NCBI GenBank assembly: GCA_021771035.1
Contig: JAETPU010000009.1
Coordinates: forward strand, 1-64,000
Length of the DNA: 64,000 nt
Direction: 5' to 3'
DNA from: Marvinbryantia formatexigens
Lineage (GTDB): Bacteria > Bacillota > Clostridia > Oscillospirales > Ruminococcaceae
A program made the position numbers and the translations under genes. Within the stretch, counting starts at the first letter, position 1; each line of letters opens with the position of its first letter. Below are positions 34,159 through 42,671 of the stretch, piece after piece. The notes beneath the pieces were generated by a model. It was given only the letters and a program-made list of their open reading frames with translations. It was not told the DNA's origin and did not search any database.

Positions 34159-35808
34159 ATGAAGAATTTTCCCCTCACCCAGGTGAACCACTATGACACC
34201 TTCAGCCATTTTGTAGACGGCCTGGCGGCCCTGTATCCCGAGAAGCCCGCTGTCACCTATTTCACCAGGCGCCAGCAGGAAGTGACCCATACCTACCGGG
34301 AATTTACCGAGCAGATCTATCAACTTCGGGAGGCGCTGCACCTGCAGGGGCTCACACAAAAACATATTGCCATTATCAGTGAGAACAGCTATGAATGGCT
34401 GGTGGCCTATCTTGCCATTACCTCTTCCGGGTCGGTGGCGGTATGTATCGACGCGGAGCAGTCCGACGACACCATCCGCCAGATGCTGCGGCAGGCCAAT
34501 GCACAGGCGGCCTTTATCACGGGGACCTATGCCTCTATCTGTACGCCTGTGCTTCCCAAAGAGGCGCTGATTGCCTTCCCGGGAACCGGGAGCGAGGAGG
34601 GGGTTCTCACCTTCGAGGAGCTGTGCCATCAGGGGCGCGAAAGCCGGGAGGCGCTCAAGGAGCCCCGGGAATACCCCCAAGGCCCGGACGATATGGCCGC
34701 CATTGTCTTTACCTCCGGAACCTCCAGCCTGGCAAAGCCCGTGATGCTCTCCCACATCAATATTCTGCAGAACGCCAGCGACTGCCTTTATTATGTCAAT
34801 ACCCATGAGCGGATCTTCACCCATCTTCCCTTTTACCACACCTACGGCATGACCTGCGGGGTGCTGAGCACGCTGGTGCAGGGGTCCCATCTGGTGATCA
34901 ACGGCAATCTCAAAACCGTCATGCGGGATCTGCAGCTCTCCGGCTGCGACACCATCATGACCGTTCCCCTATTGCTGGAGGCCGTCATCAACCAAATCTG
35001 GCTTCAGGCGGAAAAATCCGGCCAGGCCAAAAAGCTCAAGCGCCTGTTTTCCGTGCTGGGCTTCCTGCGCCGGCTTGGAATCCGGCCGAAGCTGAAGGTG
35101 CTGGAGGAAATCCGCCGAAAGGCCTTCGGAACCATACACCTCATCATCTCCGGCGGCGCGGCCCTGGGCGGGGATATCGAAGAGCAGCTGAGTCTGCTGG
35201 GACTGACTGTTTTACAGGGCTACGGCATTACGGAGTGTTCGCCGCTGATTGCCGTCAACTCCAATGATTCCCACCGTTTCGGTTCAGTAGGCTATGTGCT
35301 GCCCACCTTTACCCTGAAAATTGCAGAGGAGGAAATCCTCGTCAGGGGCACCTCCCTTATGCTGGGTTACTATCAGTCGCCCGAACTCACCCAGGAGGTT
35401 ATGGAGGACGGCTGGTTTAAAACCGGGGATTTGGGCCGTCTGGACAAAAAGGGCTTTCTCTTTATCACAGGACGAAAGAAGAACCTCATCGTCTTTAAAA
35501 ACGGCAAAAAGGTCTCCCCGGAAAAGATGGAGGAGCTGGTGAGCCGGATCCCCCTGGTGAAGGAAGTGGTGGTGTACGGCGCCGCCAGCGGAACCTCCGC
35601 GGACGATATCAAGCTGGCCGCCAGCATTTTCCCCGATCCGGTGCGCTCTCAGGGAATGACCGCCTATGATATACTGGCCGTTCTCCAGGCGGGGATCGAC
35701 GAGATCAACGCCAAGCTCCCCTTCTACCAGCACATCCAGATGATCAATATCCGCAAGCAGCCTTTTGCCAAAACCGGGTCCCAGAAGATCAAACGGCATC
35801 TCGTCTAG
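34159..35808 (+). CDS. Acyl-activating AMP-binding ligase (fatty acyl-CoA/ACP ligase type)
   Basis: This 549-residue ANL-superfamily enzyme would activate a carboxylic acid as acyl-AMP and pass it to CoA or, more likely here, to the adjacent carrier protein. The P-loop reads FTSGTSSLAKPVMLSH (near 184), with Pro where Gly usually follows the Lys. Further motifs are THLPFYHTYG, QGYGITECSPL (near 352), FKTGDLGRLD and ITGRKKNLIV. The catalytic C-terminal Lys region is PFAKTGSQKIKRH. It starts 43 nt after the regulator with GAGAGGAG upstream, so it belongs to the NRPS operon. Chain-length preference cannot be read. Confidence 0.9.
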   Translation: MKNFPLTQVNHYDTFSHFVDGLAALYPEKPAVTYFTRRQQEVTHTYREFTEQIYQLREALHLQGLTQKHIAIISENSYEWLVAYLAITSSGSVAVCIDAEQSDDTIRQMLRQANAQAAFITGTYASICTPVLPKEALIAFPGTGSEEGVLTFEELCHQGRESREALKEPREYPQGPDDMAAIVFTSGTSSLAKPVMLSHINILQNASDCLYYVNTHERIFTHLPFYHTYGMTCGVLSTLVQGSHLVINGNLKTVMRDLQLSGCDTIMTVPLLLEAVINQIWLQAEKSGQAKKLKRLFSVLGFLRRLGIRPKLKVLEEIRRKAFGTIHLIISGGAALGGDIEEQLSLLGLTVLQGYGITECSPLIAVNSNDSHRFGSVGYVLPTFTLKIAEEEILVRGTSLMLGYYQSPELTQEVMEDGWFKTGDLGRLDKKGFLFITGRKKNLIVFKNGKKVSPEKMEELVSRIPLVKEVVVYGAASGTSADDIKLAASIFPDPVRSQGMTAYDILAVLQAGIDEINAKLPFYQHIQMINIRKQPFAKTGSQKIKRHLV

Positions 35809-35902
35809 TGGAAGGCGGCGCAGCCCGCGCAGGGGATCTCCCCGCCGCTGAGGCTTATCCAGGCGAAACCGGCACAAATTCGGGAAAGAAAGGGTTAATT
35901 AT

Positions 35903-36136
35903 ATGTTGGAACTCATTCAAAAGATTATCTTTCAGGTTACGGGAAAAAGCGATATCACCGACGATACCGATTTTATCCAGGATTTAGGGCTCAATTCCTT
36001 TGATATTATGAACATCATCTCCGTCTTTGAGGATACTTTCGACGTCACCATCCCCACACGGGATGTCTGGCAGCTGCATCAGGTGAAGGACGCCATCGCC
36101 TATATGCGCAAACGCGGGATTGAGGAGCCCCGGTAA
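35903..36136 (+). CDS. Acyl carrier protein of the NRPS operon
   Basis: This 77-residue carrier protein has the 4'-phosphopantetheine attachment Ser at S32 in DLGLNSFDI, helix II starting there, and an acidic face (DTDFIQDLG, SVFEDTFDV). It is the natural acceptor for the acyl-AMP made by the upstream ligase and donor to the starter C domain. The ATG at 35903 is preceded by GAAAGAAAGGG. The 94-bp gap from the ligase contains a GC hairpin but no clear terminator. Confidence 0.92.
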   Translation: MLELIQKIIFQVTGKSDITDDTDFIQDLGLNSFDIMNIISVFEDTFDVTIPTRDVWQLHQVKDAIAYMRKRGIEEPR

Positions 36137-36137
36137 C

Positions 36138-36707
36138 ATGGCAGCGCCGGTGACGATTTATACCTGCGCCATTACGAGCCGTCAGGATTCCCCGGAGCTG
36201 CTGCGGGCCGCTGTCAGGGACTGGTGCCGCCGGGACTCGCGCCCTATCCCTGATTTAACCGTAACGCGCCCTCAATACGGCAAGCCCTGCCTGCGCCACG
36301 CGCCGGAAATTCAGTTCTCCGTCACCCACAGCGGGGAATACTGGATGTGCGCCGTGAGTTTACAGAAGGTGGGGCTGGACTTGCAGGCAGCCCAGCGGGC
36401 CCAGACCCAGAAAATCGCCCGGCGGTTTTTTCATCCCCGGGAGGCCGGTTATCTGCAGGAACATCCCGGGGACTTTTTTAAAGTGTGGAGCGCCAAGGAG
36501 AGCTATGTGAAATTTACCGGGCAGGGCATCGACAGCTCGTTTTCCGACTTCAGCGTTGTGGGCACCCAGGGGCTGCTGGACCAGTTAAACGGCGTGCGCC
36601 TGCGGTTGTGGCCCTTCTGTGAGGGATATTCCCTGTGCCTTTGCTGCGAGGACACCTCCCGGGTATTGTTTGTGCCGCTCACACAGGAATCCCGCAGCCG
36701 CAGCTAG
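36138..36707 (+). CDS. Sfp-type 4'-phosphopantetheinyl transferase
   Basis: This 189-residue enzyme transfers phosphopantetheine from CoA to carrier domains, here the ACP and the two NRPS T domains. Motifs are FSVTHSGEYW (59-68), the metal-binding block VGLDLQ (78-83, usually GIDIE-like, so the last acidic position is Gln) and KVWSAKESYVKFTGQG (115-130). Length is slightly below the usual 220. I use ATG 36138, one base after the ACP stop, rather than the in-frame upstream start that overlaps the ACP. It closes the biosynthetic operon. Confidence 0.93.
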   Translation: MAAPVTIYTCAITSRQDSPELLRAAVRDWCRRDSRPIPDLTVTRPQYGKPCLRHAPEIQFSVTHSGEYWMCAVSLQKVGLDLQAAQRAQTQKIARRFFHPREAGYLQEHPGDFFKVWSAKESYVKFTGQGIDSSFSDFSVVGTQGLLDQLNGVRLRLWPFCEGYSLCLCCEDTSRVLFVPLTQESRSRS

Positions 36708-36842
36708 AAAACCAGGTTCTGCCAAAGCGGCAGGGCCTTTCTTTCTGCCCTTTACCGCCGCAGCACCGTGGGTGTGTGAGTCAGCAGGCTATTTTACGGA
36801 GAATTCTTCCAAAAACATTTTGCAGGAATTCATCCGTAATAA

Positions 36843-36871
36843 TTGCAAAATTTCAGAAAATATGGTAGACT
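36843..36871 (+). promoter_or_regulatory. Promoter of the aconitase-like gene
   Basis: TTGCAA (36843-36848), 17 nt, TAGACT (36866-36871), about 46 nt before the ATG at 36917. It indicates that the hydratase can be transcribed apart from the NRPS operon. Confidence 0.6.
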
Positions 36872-36916
36872 GTATGAAAATTACCGGCACAATACGAATG
36901 GAAAGGAAGACCCATT

Positions 36917-39148
36917 ATGCAAAGATATCCCCATGGAGCCTATCTGCTCCAGCAAAAAACAATTGCCGCGCAGCTGCCGGAGCTTTCCTCGCAGCAGCAG
37001 GAGGCGGCACGCAAAAGCACCATCTCCTACGGCATTTTACAGGCGCATAACCAGGAGCATGACCCGGACTCCAACCGCCTGCGGATTCGCTTTGACGCCA
37101 TGGCTTCCCATGACATCACCTATGTGGGGATTATCCAAACCGCCCGGGCCAGCGGTATGCAGTCCTTTCCCATCCCGTATGTGCTCACCAACTGCCACAA
37201 CAGCCTGTGCGCGGTGGGAGGAACCATCAACGAGGACGATCACCGGTTTGGACTGTCCGCCGCGAAGAAATACGGCGGCATCTACGTTCCGGCCCACCAG
37301 GCGGTGATTCATCAGTATATGCGGGAATGTATGGCAGGCTGCGGCAAAATGATCCTGGGTTCCGACAGCCATACCCGCTACGGCGCCATCGGCACCATGG
37401 CCATCGGCGAGGGCGGGCCGGAGCTGGTAAAACAGCTGCTGGGGGACACCTATGATATCGCCATGCCGCCGGTGGTGGGAATCTATCTCACCGGTGCCCC
37501 GCAGCCGGGCGTTGGGCCTCAGGACGTGGCCCTGGCGCTGATCAAAGAGGTGTTTGCCGACGGCTATGTGAAAAACTGTATTCTGGAATTCGTAGGCCCG
37601 GGCATTCAGAACCTGAGCATGGATTTCCGCTGCGGAATCGACGTGATGACCACCGAGACCACGTGCCTGAGCTCCATTTGGGTGACGGACGCCGCCACCA
37701 GGGACTACCTGGAATGCCACGGCCGCGCGGAGGAATACCGTGCCCTGGCTCCCGGGGACTGTGTCTGGTATGACAAACTGCTGGCCATCGATCTCTCCCA
37801 AATCCGTCCTATGATTGCCCTTCCCTTCCATCCCAGCAACGCCTTTGAAATCGACGAGCTCATCGAAAACGCCCCGGATATCCTGCGGCAGACAGAGCAA
37901 ACGGTGCAGGAGCAGTTCCCCGGGCTCAGCCTAAATCTGACCGGACGCATCGGGGATAAGGAGATTTGGGTGGAACAGGGGGTGATCGCCGGATGCGCCG
38001 GCGGCGGCTATGAGAACATCTGTGAGGCCGCCCACATCCTGGAAAACAAAACTATCGGCTGCGGCGAGTTCTCCCTGAGCATTTATCCGGCCAGCCAGCC
38101 CATCTATCTGGAGCTGATGAAAAACGGGACTGCCGCCCAGCTGCTTGGGACCGGCGCCACTTTGCGCACCGCCTTCTGCGGACCCTGCTTCGGGGCTGGG
38201 GACGTGCCGGCCAACGGAGGGCTCAGCATCCGTCACAGCACCCGCAACTTCCCCAACCGGGAGGGCAGCAAGCCTGCCCAGCGGCAGCTGGCGGGCGTGG
38301 CCCTGATGGACGCGCGTTCCATTGCCGCTACAGCGGCAAACGGCGGACGCCTGTGCAGTGCGCAGCGACTGCTGGACGCTCCCTTTTGCGGCCCCGCCTA
38401 CCACTTTGACGGTTCCCTGTACCAGAGCCGCTGTTACCATGGTTCCGGGCATCCCAAGCCGGAGGAGCCGCTGGTTTTCGGCCCCAACATCGCGGATTGG
38501 CCCCAGCAGCCTGCACTGGGAACTCACGCGGTGCTGCGGGTGTGTTCCGTTATCCTGGATGAGGTCACCACCACAGATGAGCTGATCCCCTCGGGGGAAA
38601 CCTCCTCCTACCGTTCCAACCCCCTGCGCCTGGCGCAGTTTACCCTCTCCCGCAAGGATCCTCACTATGTCCAGCGCGCCAAGGAGAGCGCCTCGATTCC
38701 GGACGCTTCCCTGCTCCCCGAATGGGAGCAAATCTCCCAGCTGCTTGGAACTGATCCCAGCCAGATTGAAGTGGGAAGCTTGGTATATGCCCGCAGGCCA
38801 GGCGACGGCTCCGCCAGAGAACAGGCAGCCTCCTGCCAGAGGGTATTGGGAGGGCTGGGCAATCTATGCCTGGAATACGCCACCAAGCGTTACCGCAGCA
38901 ATCTGATCAACTGGGGGATGCTGCCGCTGCGCTGGGAAGCCGAGCAGCCCATCGCGGTGGGGGATCTGCTGGTTCTCCCCCATATCCGCGACGCCGTCCA
39001 ATCCGGCACATCCAGCCTGGAAGGGTATTTACTGCATGAGGGCACTGCGTCCCCGGTCAGCCTTACCCTGGATACGCTTACTCCTGTGGAGCGGCAGATT
39101 CTCCTGGACGGGTGCCTAATCAACTTTAACCGCAGCCGTCAAAAGTAA
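36917..39148 (+). CDS. Aconitase-superfamily hydratase (YbhJ-like)
   Basis: This 743-residue protein is collinear with aconitases. It has SDSHTRYGAIGTMAIGEGG, the first cluster Cys in AGCAGGGYENI (where aconitase has GSCTNSSYED), the Cys pair in AFCGPCFGAGD and the swivel-side motif STRNFPNREGS. All three [4Fe-4S] ligands are therefore present. The pattern fits the YbhJ-type putative hydratases better than citrate aconitase or isopropylmalate isomerase. Substrate is unknown. The ATG has GGAAAGGAAG upstream. Its place just after the NRPS operon may be coincidental. Confidence 0.82.
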   Translation: MQRYPHGAYLLQQKTIAAQLPELSSQQQEAARKSTISYGILQAHNQEHDPDSNRLRIRFDAMASHDITYVGIIQTARASGMQSFPIPYVLTNCHNSLCAVGGTINEDDHRFGLSAAKKYGGIYVPAHQAVIHQYMRECMAGCGKMILGSDSHTRYGAIGTMAIGEGGPELVKQLLGDTYDIAMPPVVGIYLTGAPQPGVGPQDVALALIKEVFADGYVKNCILEFVGPGIQNLSMDFRCGIDVMTTETTCLSSIWVTDAATRDYLECHGRAEEYRALAPGDCVWYDKLLAIDLSQIRPMIALPFHPSNAFEIDELIENAPDILRQTEQTVQEQFPGLSLNLTGRIGDKEIWVEQGVIAGCAGGGYENICEAAHILENKTIGCGEFSLSIYPASQPIYLELMKNGTAAQLLGTGATLRTAFCGPCFGAGDVPANGGLSIRHSTRNFPNREGSKPAQRQLAGVALMDARSIAATAANGGRLCSAQRLLDAPFCGPAYHFDGSLYQSRCYHGSGHPKPEEPLVFGPNIADWPQQPALGTHAVLRVCSVILDEVTTTDELIPSGETSSYRSNPLRLAQFTLSRKDPHYVQRAKESASIPDASLLPEWEQISQLLGTDPSQIEVGSLVYARRPGDGSAREQAASCQRVLGGLGNLCLEYATKRYRSNLINWGMLPLRWEAEQPIAVGDLLVLPHIRDAVQSGTSSLEGYLLHEGTASPVSLTLDTLTPVERQILLDGCLINFNRSRQK

Positions 39149-39163
39149 CTTGTCTGAATTTGG

Positions 39164-39207
39164 AATCTTCGGAATGGATGGAATACCGTCTGTTCCGAAG
39201 ATTTTTT
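39164..39207 (+). terminator. Terminator after the aconitase-like gene
   Basis: An 11-bp stem (39164-39174 with 39193-39203) with an 18-nt loop, followed by TTTTG. Confidence 0.85.
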
Positions 39208-39236
39208 GATTCCAGCCGATGGTGCGAAAAAAACAG

Positions 39237-39265
39237 TTGACACCTGATTTGAAAATTGGTATAAT
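39237..39265 (+). promoter_or_regulatory. Consensus promoter of tRNA-Leu
   Basis: TTGACA (39237-39242), 17 nt, TATAAT (39260-39265): a perfect sigma-A promoter 26 nt before the tRNA. Confidence 0.92.
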
Positions 39266-39291
39266 TAAATTCGCTTCAGACAACTTAATAT

Positions 39292-39378
39292 GCGGATATG
39301 GCGGAATTGGCAGACGCGCTAGATTCAGGTTCTAGTGAGTTCACGCTCATGCAGGTTCAAGTCCTGTTATCCGCACCA
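39292..39378 (+). tRNA. tRNA-Leu (anticodon CAG)
   Basis: The 87-nt class II tRNA has a 7-bp acceptor stem GCGGATA/TATCCGC, a D-arm with GGCAGACGC, anticodon stem CTAGA/TCTAG around loop TTCAGGT (anticodon CAG, reading CUG), a long variable arm (TGAGTTCACGCTCA), a T-arm with GGTTCAAGTCC and an encoded CCA end. A single-gene unit with its own promoter and terminator. Its downstream side is AT-rich accessory DNA. Confidence 0.97.
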
Positions 39379-39415
39379 ATAAGAAAAGACAGGCTTTTGC
39401 CTGTCTTTTCTTATT
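39378..39415 (+). terminator. Terminator of tRNA-Leu
   Basis: A 17-bp near-perfect stem ending in a T-rich right arm (39399-39415), with a TTTT loop, directly after the CCA end. Confidence 0.9.
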
Positions 39416-39620
39416 GGTGCACATTGTTTGCCCTTGGCAACAACGTTCGCTGCGGCAGGGTAATCCGTGGCTTTTCGCTACCGGAGAAAGGCATGCTCGA
39501 TGCGGAGAAGAAATCCGCAGAGGTTTTTCCTCCACGCCTCTGTTTCCTTGTGCCTATTTACATGCCGACCTTTTTGTCTCACCTTTACACTATGAATGAT
39601 CCTCAAGCGGTCATAATGAC

Positions 39621-39660
39621 AAAAGCAGGTTGGTATCGCCAACCTGCTTTTGATTTTTAT
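39621..39660 (+). terminator. Terminator-like hairpin in the tRNA-Leu to accessory gap
   Basis: A 13-bp stem (39621-39633 with 39639-39651), loop TATCG, followed by GATTTTTATTTTT. No gene is visible in 39416-39620 for it to serve; it may be the relic of a lost gene or insulate the downstream gene. Confidence 0.7.
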
Positions 39661-39697
39661 TTTTCCGTGAGTGCTATAATAAAGAGGAGATCAAAAA

Positions 39698-40318
39698 ATG
39701 AAGGAGCAATCCAATGTACTACAAACATATCTCAAACTAATGAATACAGTAAAATTGAGATTTGATGCAATTACATTGGTTCAACTTAAGCAAGATTACA
39801 AGATACCATATCCAATAACACAGATAGAATTCTGTATTTTGCAAATTAGAAAAATTCTTGAAACCATTGCACTTGGTTCTTTGGTGGCAAACGAGGGATT
39901 ATACCGTCGTCATTTTAACAATATAGAGAAAATGTGGAATGGACGCTTGATATTAAATGATATCGAAAGAGTTAATCCGCAATTCTATCCCATACCTATA
40001 TCAATAGACACTAGCAGGGAAACACATGTCTTTGTAAATAAAAAAGACGGTTTTTTAACCAAAGAAGATTTTATTGATATATATAATAAATGTGGAAAAT
40101 TGCTTCATGCTGAATCTCCATTTTCAACTGATAAAGAAAACGAAAGTATGTATCAGTTATATGAGACATATATTCCAGCTTGGTGCCAAAAAATAGTTGC
40201 TTTGCTTAATACTCATTTAATATACTTAGCGGATGGAAAAACCATGTTATATATAACTATGCAGACTAGTACTGGAGATTTGCCTTCTGGAAATGTATTT
40301 CAGAAAATAGAGCAATAA
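39698..40318 (+). CDS. AT-rich hypothetical protein
   Basis: This 206-residue protein is not recognised. It is mostly helical in appearance, without signal peptide or membrane segment; the middle holds LVANEGLYRRHFNNIEKMWN and the end DGKTMLYITMQTSTGD. Its GC content is far below the surrounding genes and codon use is A/T-ended, indicating recent acquisition. TATAAT at 39675-39680 and AAAGAGGAG before the ATG suggest it is expressed as a single gene. The position after a tRNA gene is typical for island cargo. Confidence 0.75.
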   Translation: MKEQSNVLQTYLKLMNTVKLRFDAITLVQLKQDYKIPYPITQIEFCILQIRKILETIALGSLVANEGLYRRHFNNIEKMWNGRLILNDIERVNPQFYPIPISIDTSRETHVFVNKKDGFLTKEDFIDIYNKCGKLLHAESPFSTDKENESMYQLYETYIPAWCQKIVALLNTHLIYLADGKTMLYITMQTSTGDLPSGNVFQKIEQ

Positions 40319-40515
40319 CAAATTGTTGGTAGAATATTCGTCCGCTTACTGCCGGATGTCCTTATTTTATGTGGGTTTGAGAGTTTTTCCTTATGAACGC
40401 TCCCACCAAAATTAATGAAAAGATAGGTACCTTTTAGAGACTCCATCTGGTATACTGAGAGTGATTTACAGAAAAATTGTGTATAGATTCTCTATCAGAA
40501 AAGAGGGCGGTATTG

Positions 40516-41328
40516 TTGAGTATCGAGGAAACCAAAAAATACTATGATGAAAATAGCCAAAAAGAATGGGAACGTTTAGAAAAACATCCTTTTGAATTTA
40601 TATTTACGACATATATCATGGATCAGTATATTAAGCCCGGGGACAGCGTACTTGATATCGGTGGGGGCCCGGGGCGATACTCCATCTACTACGCTCAAAA
40701 AGGATGTGATGTTACCCTCATCGATCTGTCTGACGGCAATATTGAACTTGCAAAAGCCAAATCCAGAGAATGCAATGTGGATTTTCCTATGTTTGCCGCC
40801 AATTGTTTAGAAATTGGCACTATGGAGTTAGCACAATATGATCATGTTTTTCTAATGGGGCCTTTATACCATTTAATCAACAAAGAGCAGCGAACACAGG
40901 CAGTGCGATTAGCTATCGAACGACTAAAGCCTGGTGGTATTCTTTACTGTTCCTTCATTTTAGATTTTGCCGGCATCATCTATGATTTAAAAAATGGACC
41001 CGGGTTTTTAGCAGAGGATCTCGGGAATCAATCGACTGCCGCGCTGATCGATTCGATAGTGACAGGCACAGAGTATGTTGGGCCTGCATTTACATCTGCC
41101 TGTTTTATGAACCAAAAGCAAATTGAACCATTTATGCAGCAGTTTCCTTTGGAAAAACTGCATTTATTTGGACAAGAAAGTATTCTATCACTCAATGAAA
41201 ATCAAGTTAAACTGTTTCCAAAAGAGGAATACGAGCTCTGGATCGAAACCGCCAAAAAATTCCTGGATATTCCAGAATTTCTGGCTTTCTCAGAACACGC
41301 CATGTATATTGGAAAAAAGATGGTGTAA
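40516..41328 (+). CDS. Class I SAM-dependent methyltransferase
   Basis: This roughly 270-residue protein has SAM motif I VLDIGGGPGRYSIYYAQKG, motif II VTLIDLSDGNIELAK and motif IV-like YDHVFLMGPLYHL, followed by LKPGGILYCSF. The ATG-less start is placed at TTG 40516, 8 nt after AGAGGG; an in-frame TTG also exists at 40477. Probable -10 TATACT at 40451-40456. Substrate unknown; small-molecule or ubiE/menG-like methylation is possible. GC content is intermediate between the AT-rich neighbour and the chromosome. Confidence 0.85.
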   Translation: MSIEETKKYYDENSQKEWERLEKHPFEFIFTTYIMDQYIKPGDSVLDIGGGPGRYSIYYAQKGCDVTLIDLSDGNIELAKAKSRECNVDFPMFAANCLEIGTMELAQYDHVFLMGPLYHLINKEQRTQAVRLAIERLKPGGILYCSFILDFAGIIYDLKNGPGFLAEDLGNQSTAALIDSIVTGTEYVGPAFTSACFMNQKQIEPFMQQFPLEKLHLFGQESILSLNENQVKLFPKEEYELWIETAKKFLDIPEFLAFSEHAMYIGKKMV

Positions 41329-41494
41329 AAGAATTGTTCCAGCCGATGCCTGCGCACGTGAAATATGTGCGCAGGCCTTTTCTTGTTCCGTTATTTTATA
41401 TCTTCACTTACGGCGGGAGTATCTGCTTCCTCTTCCGAGCATCGGCGCCAATACAGAGCACCGTTTGGCTCCCAACCCCAAACACCGCATTCGC

Positions 41495-42277
41495 TCACAT
41501 CGGCGGATACATGGTTTCAATTTCATGAATCAGGCTTTGGGGAATATTGCGCGGGCCGCGTACAGCCGTCACGCCATGGGCTTTGAGCAATTCGAAGCTG
41601 ACAGGTTCTTTATCATAGCGCCTGAGCAGCTGCAGGCGCATCACACGGCTCATTCTCACATTTTCGTCAGCATATTGACAGGGGATATCCACCTCAACCG
41701 CGCGGCACTGATAGCGAATGGCGGAAACCGGAGAGGCCACATAGAGGTACACCGTATCCCCCACTGCAATATGGTTGCTCTGCTTCCAGGTAAAGATGCC
41801 ATCCGGGCTTTCCCTGACAGCCTTTTCAATATCATAAAATTTGGGATTTGCAGGGACAATCCAATTGGAGCTGCGAACCCCCATCGGCTTCGCCCTGACT
41901 TTCTTGGCCGTCGTCTCAAAGCTCATATCCAACAGTGAGACAATCAGGTCCCATTCCACCGTCCCGTCCAGCAGCACCGTGATCCAGCTCCCCTTATGCA
42001 TATTGTATCCGGGAAGAATCCCCTGCTGCAGCAAAAGTGAACCGGACATTATGGGATCGGCCTTTAAATTCAGAATGTCCACGCTGCCTTCTCCTGGAAG
42101 GCCCAGGCGTTTTTTGGGAATCTCCATCAAAACAGCATACCACTTTTTACTATCCGAATGCCGCAAAACTGCGGATTTGGGGTCTTTCATCCAAAGATAG
42201 TCCGGTGCGGTTCCATACTGCTTCTGCGCCAATTTCAGGACATCATTTCGCAAGGATTCCGTTGTTATGTGTTCCAT
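41495..42277 (-). CDS. MmcQ/YjbR-family protein with C-terminal EVE/PUA-like domain
   Basis: Residues 1 to about 125 match the MmcQ/YjbR (CyaY-like fold) family: DYLWMKDPKSAVLRH, KWYAVLMEIPKKRLGL, NLKADP and GYNMHKGSWITVLLDG with final DMSFE. Residues about 140-215 resemble an EVE/PUA-like modified-base-binding domain: NWIVPANPKFYDIEKA, WKQSNHIAVGDTVYLYVASP. The family function is unknown, with DNA or nucleotide binding proposed. The ATG is preceded by GGTGGAGAGC. It is transcribed alone, convergent to the methyltransferase. Confidence 0.78.
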   Translation of the reverse strand: MEHITTESLRNDVLKLAQKQYGTAPDYLWMKDPKSAVLRHSDSKKWYAVLMEIPKKRLGLPGEGSVDILNLKADPIMSGSLLLQQGILPGYNMHKGSWITVLLDGTVEWDLIVSLLDMSFETTAKKVRAKPMGVRSSNWIVPANPKFYDIEKAVRESPDGIFTWKQSNHIAVGDTVYLYVASPVSAIRYQCRAVEVDIPCQYADENVRMSRVMRLQLLRRYDKEPVSFELLKAHGVTAVRGPRNIPQSLIHEIETMYPPM

Positions 42278-42310
42278 CTGCTCTCCACCAAGCCCTTCCC
42301 GTTTTGACCT

Positions 42311-42339
42311 ATTGTAATACTATTTTTTTCTTCCCGCAA
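42311..42339 (-). promoter_or_regulatory. Promoter of the YjbR-EVE gene
   Basis: Minus-strand TTGCGG (42334-42339), 17 nt, TACAAT (42311-42316), about 34 nt from the ATG. Confidence 0.6.
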
Positions 42340-42671
42340 GCAGTATGCGGAGGATCTGTATCCAAACTCCGTCTGCCGGTCCTATCCAAGCCCAGCCGCC
42401 CGTTCCTTCACAGCCCAAAATGTGCGCCCCACAGGTAACCGCGGCGCCGCTGATACAGCTCTAATTTCCCGAAACCAAGACGACGCAGATTCGTCTTACT
42501 CTAAGATATCCGCAAATAGTTTTGCTGCCTGGCGGTTTCAACGATATCATCAGGAACATCCCTTTGAGAGGCGATGAACAAAAAAATCTCTTCCTCTATC
42601 ATTTCTATTGAAAAAAGCCTCCTGCATTTTGTGCGAGATTGAGAACTTTTGAACGCTAAAATTCAAAACGG

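Noticed and set aside
36917..39148. Citric-acid-cycle aconitase or LeuC
   Set aside because: Cluster ligands match the superfamily, but the surrounding motifs (AGCAGGGYEN, short length for AcnA) fit the uncharacterised hydratase group better.
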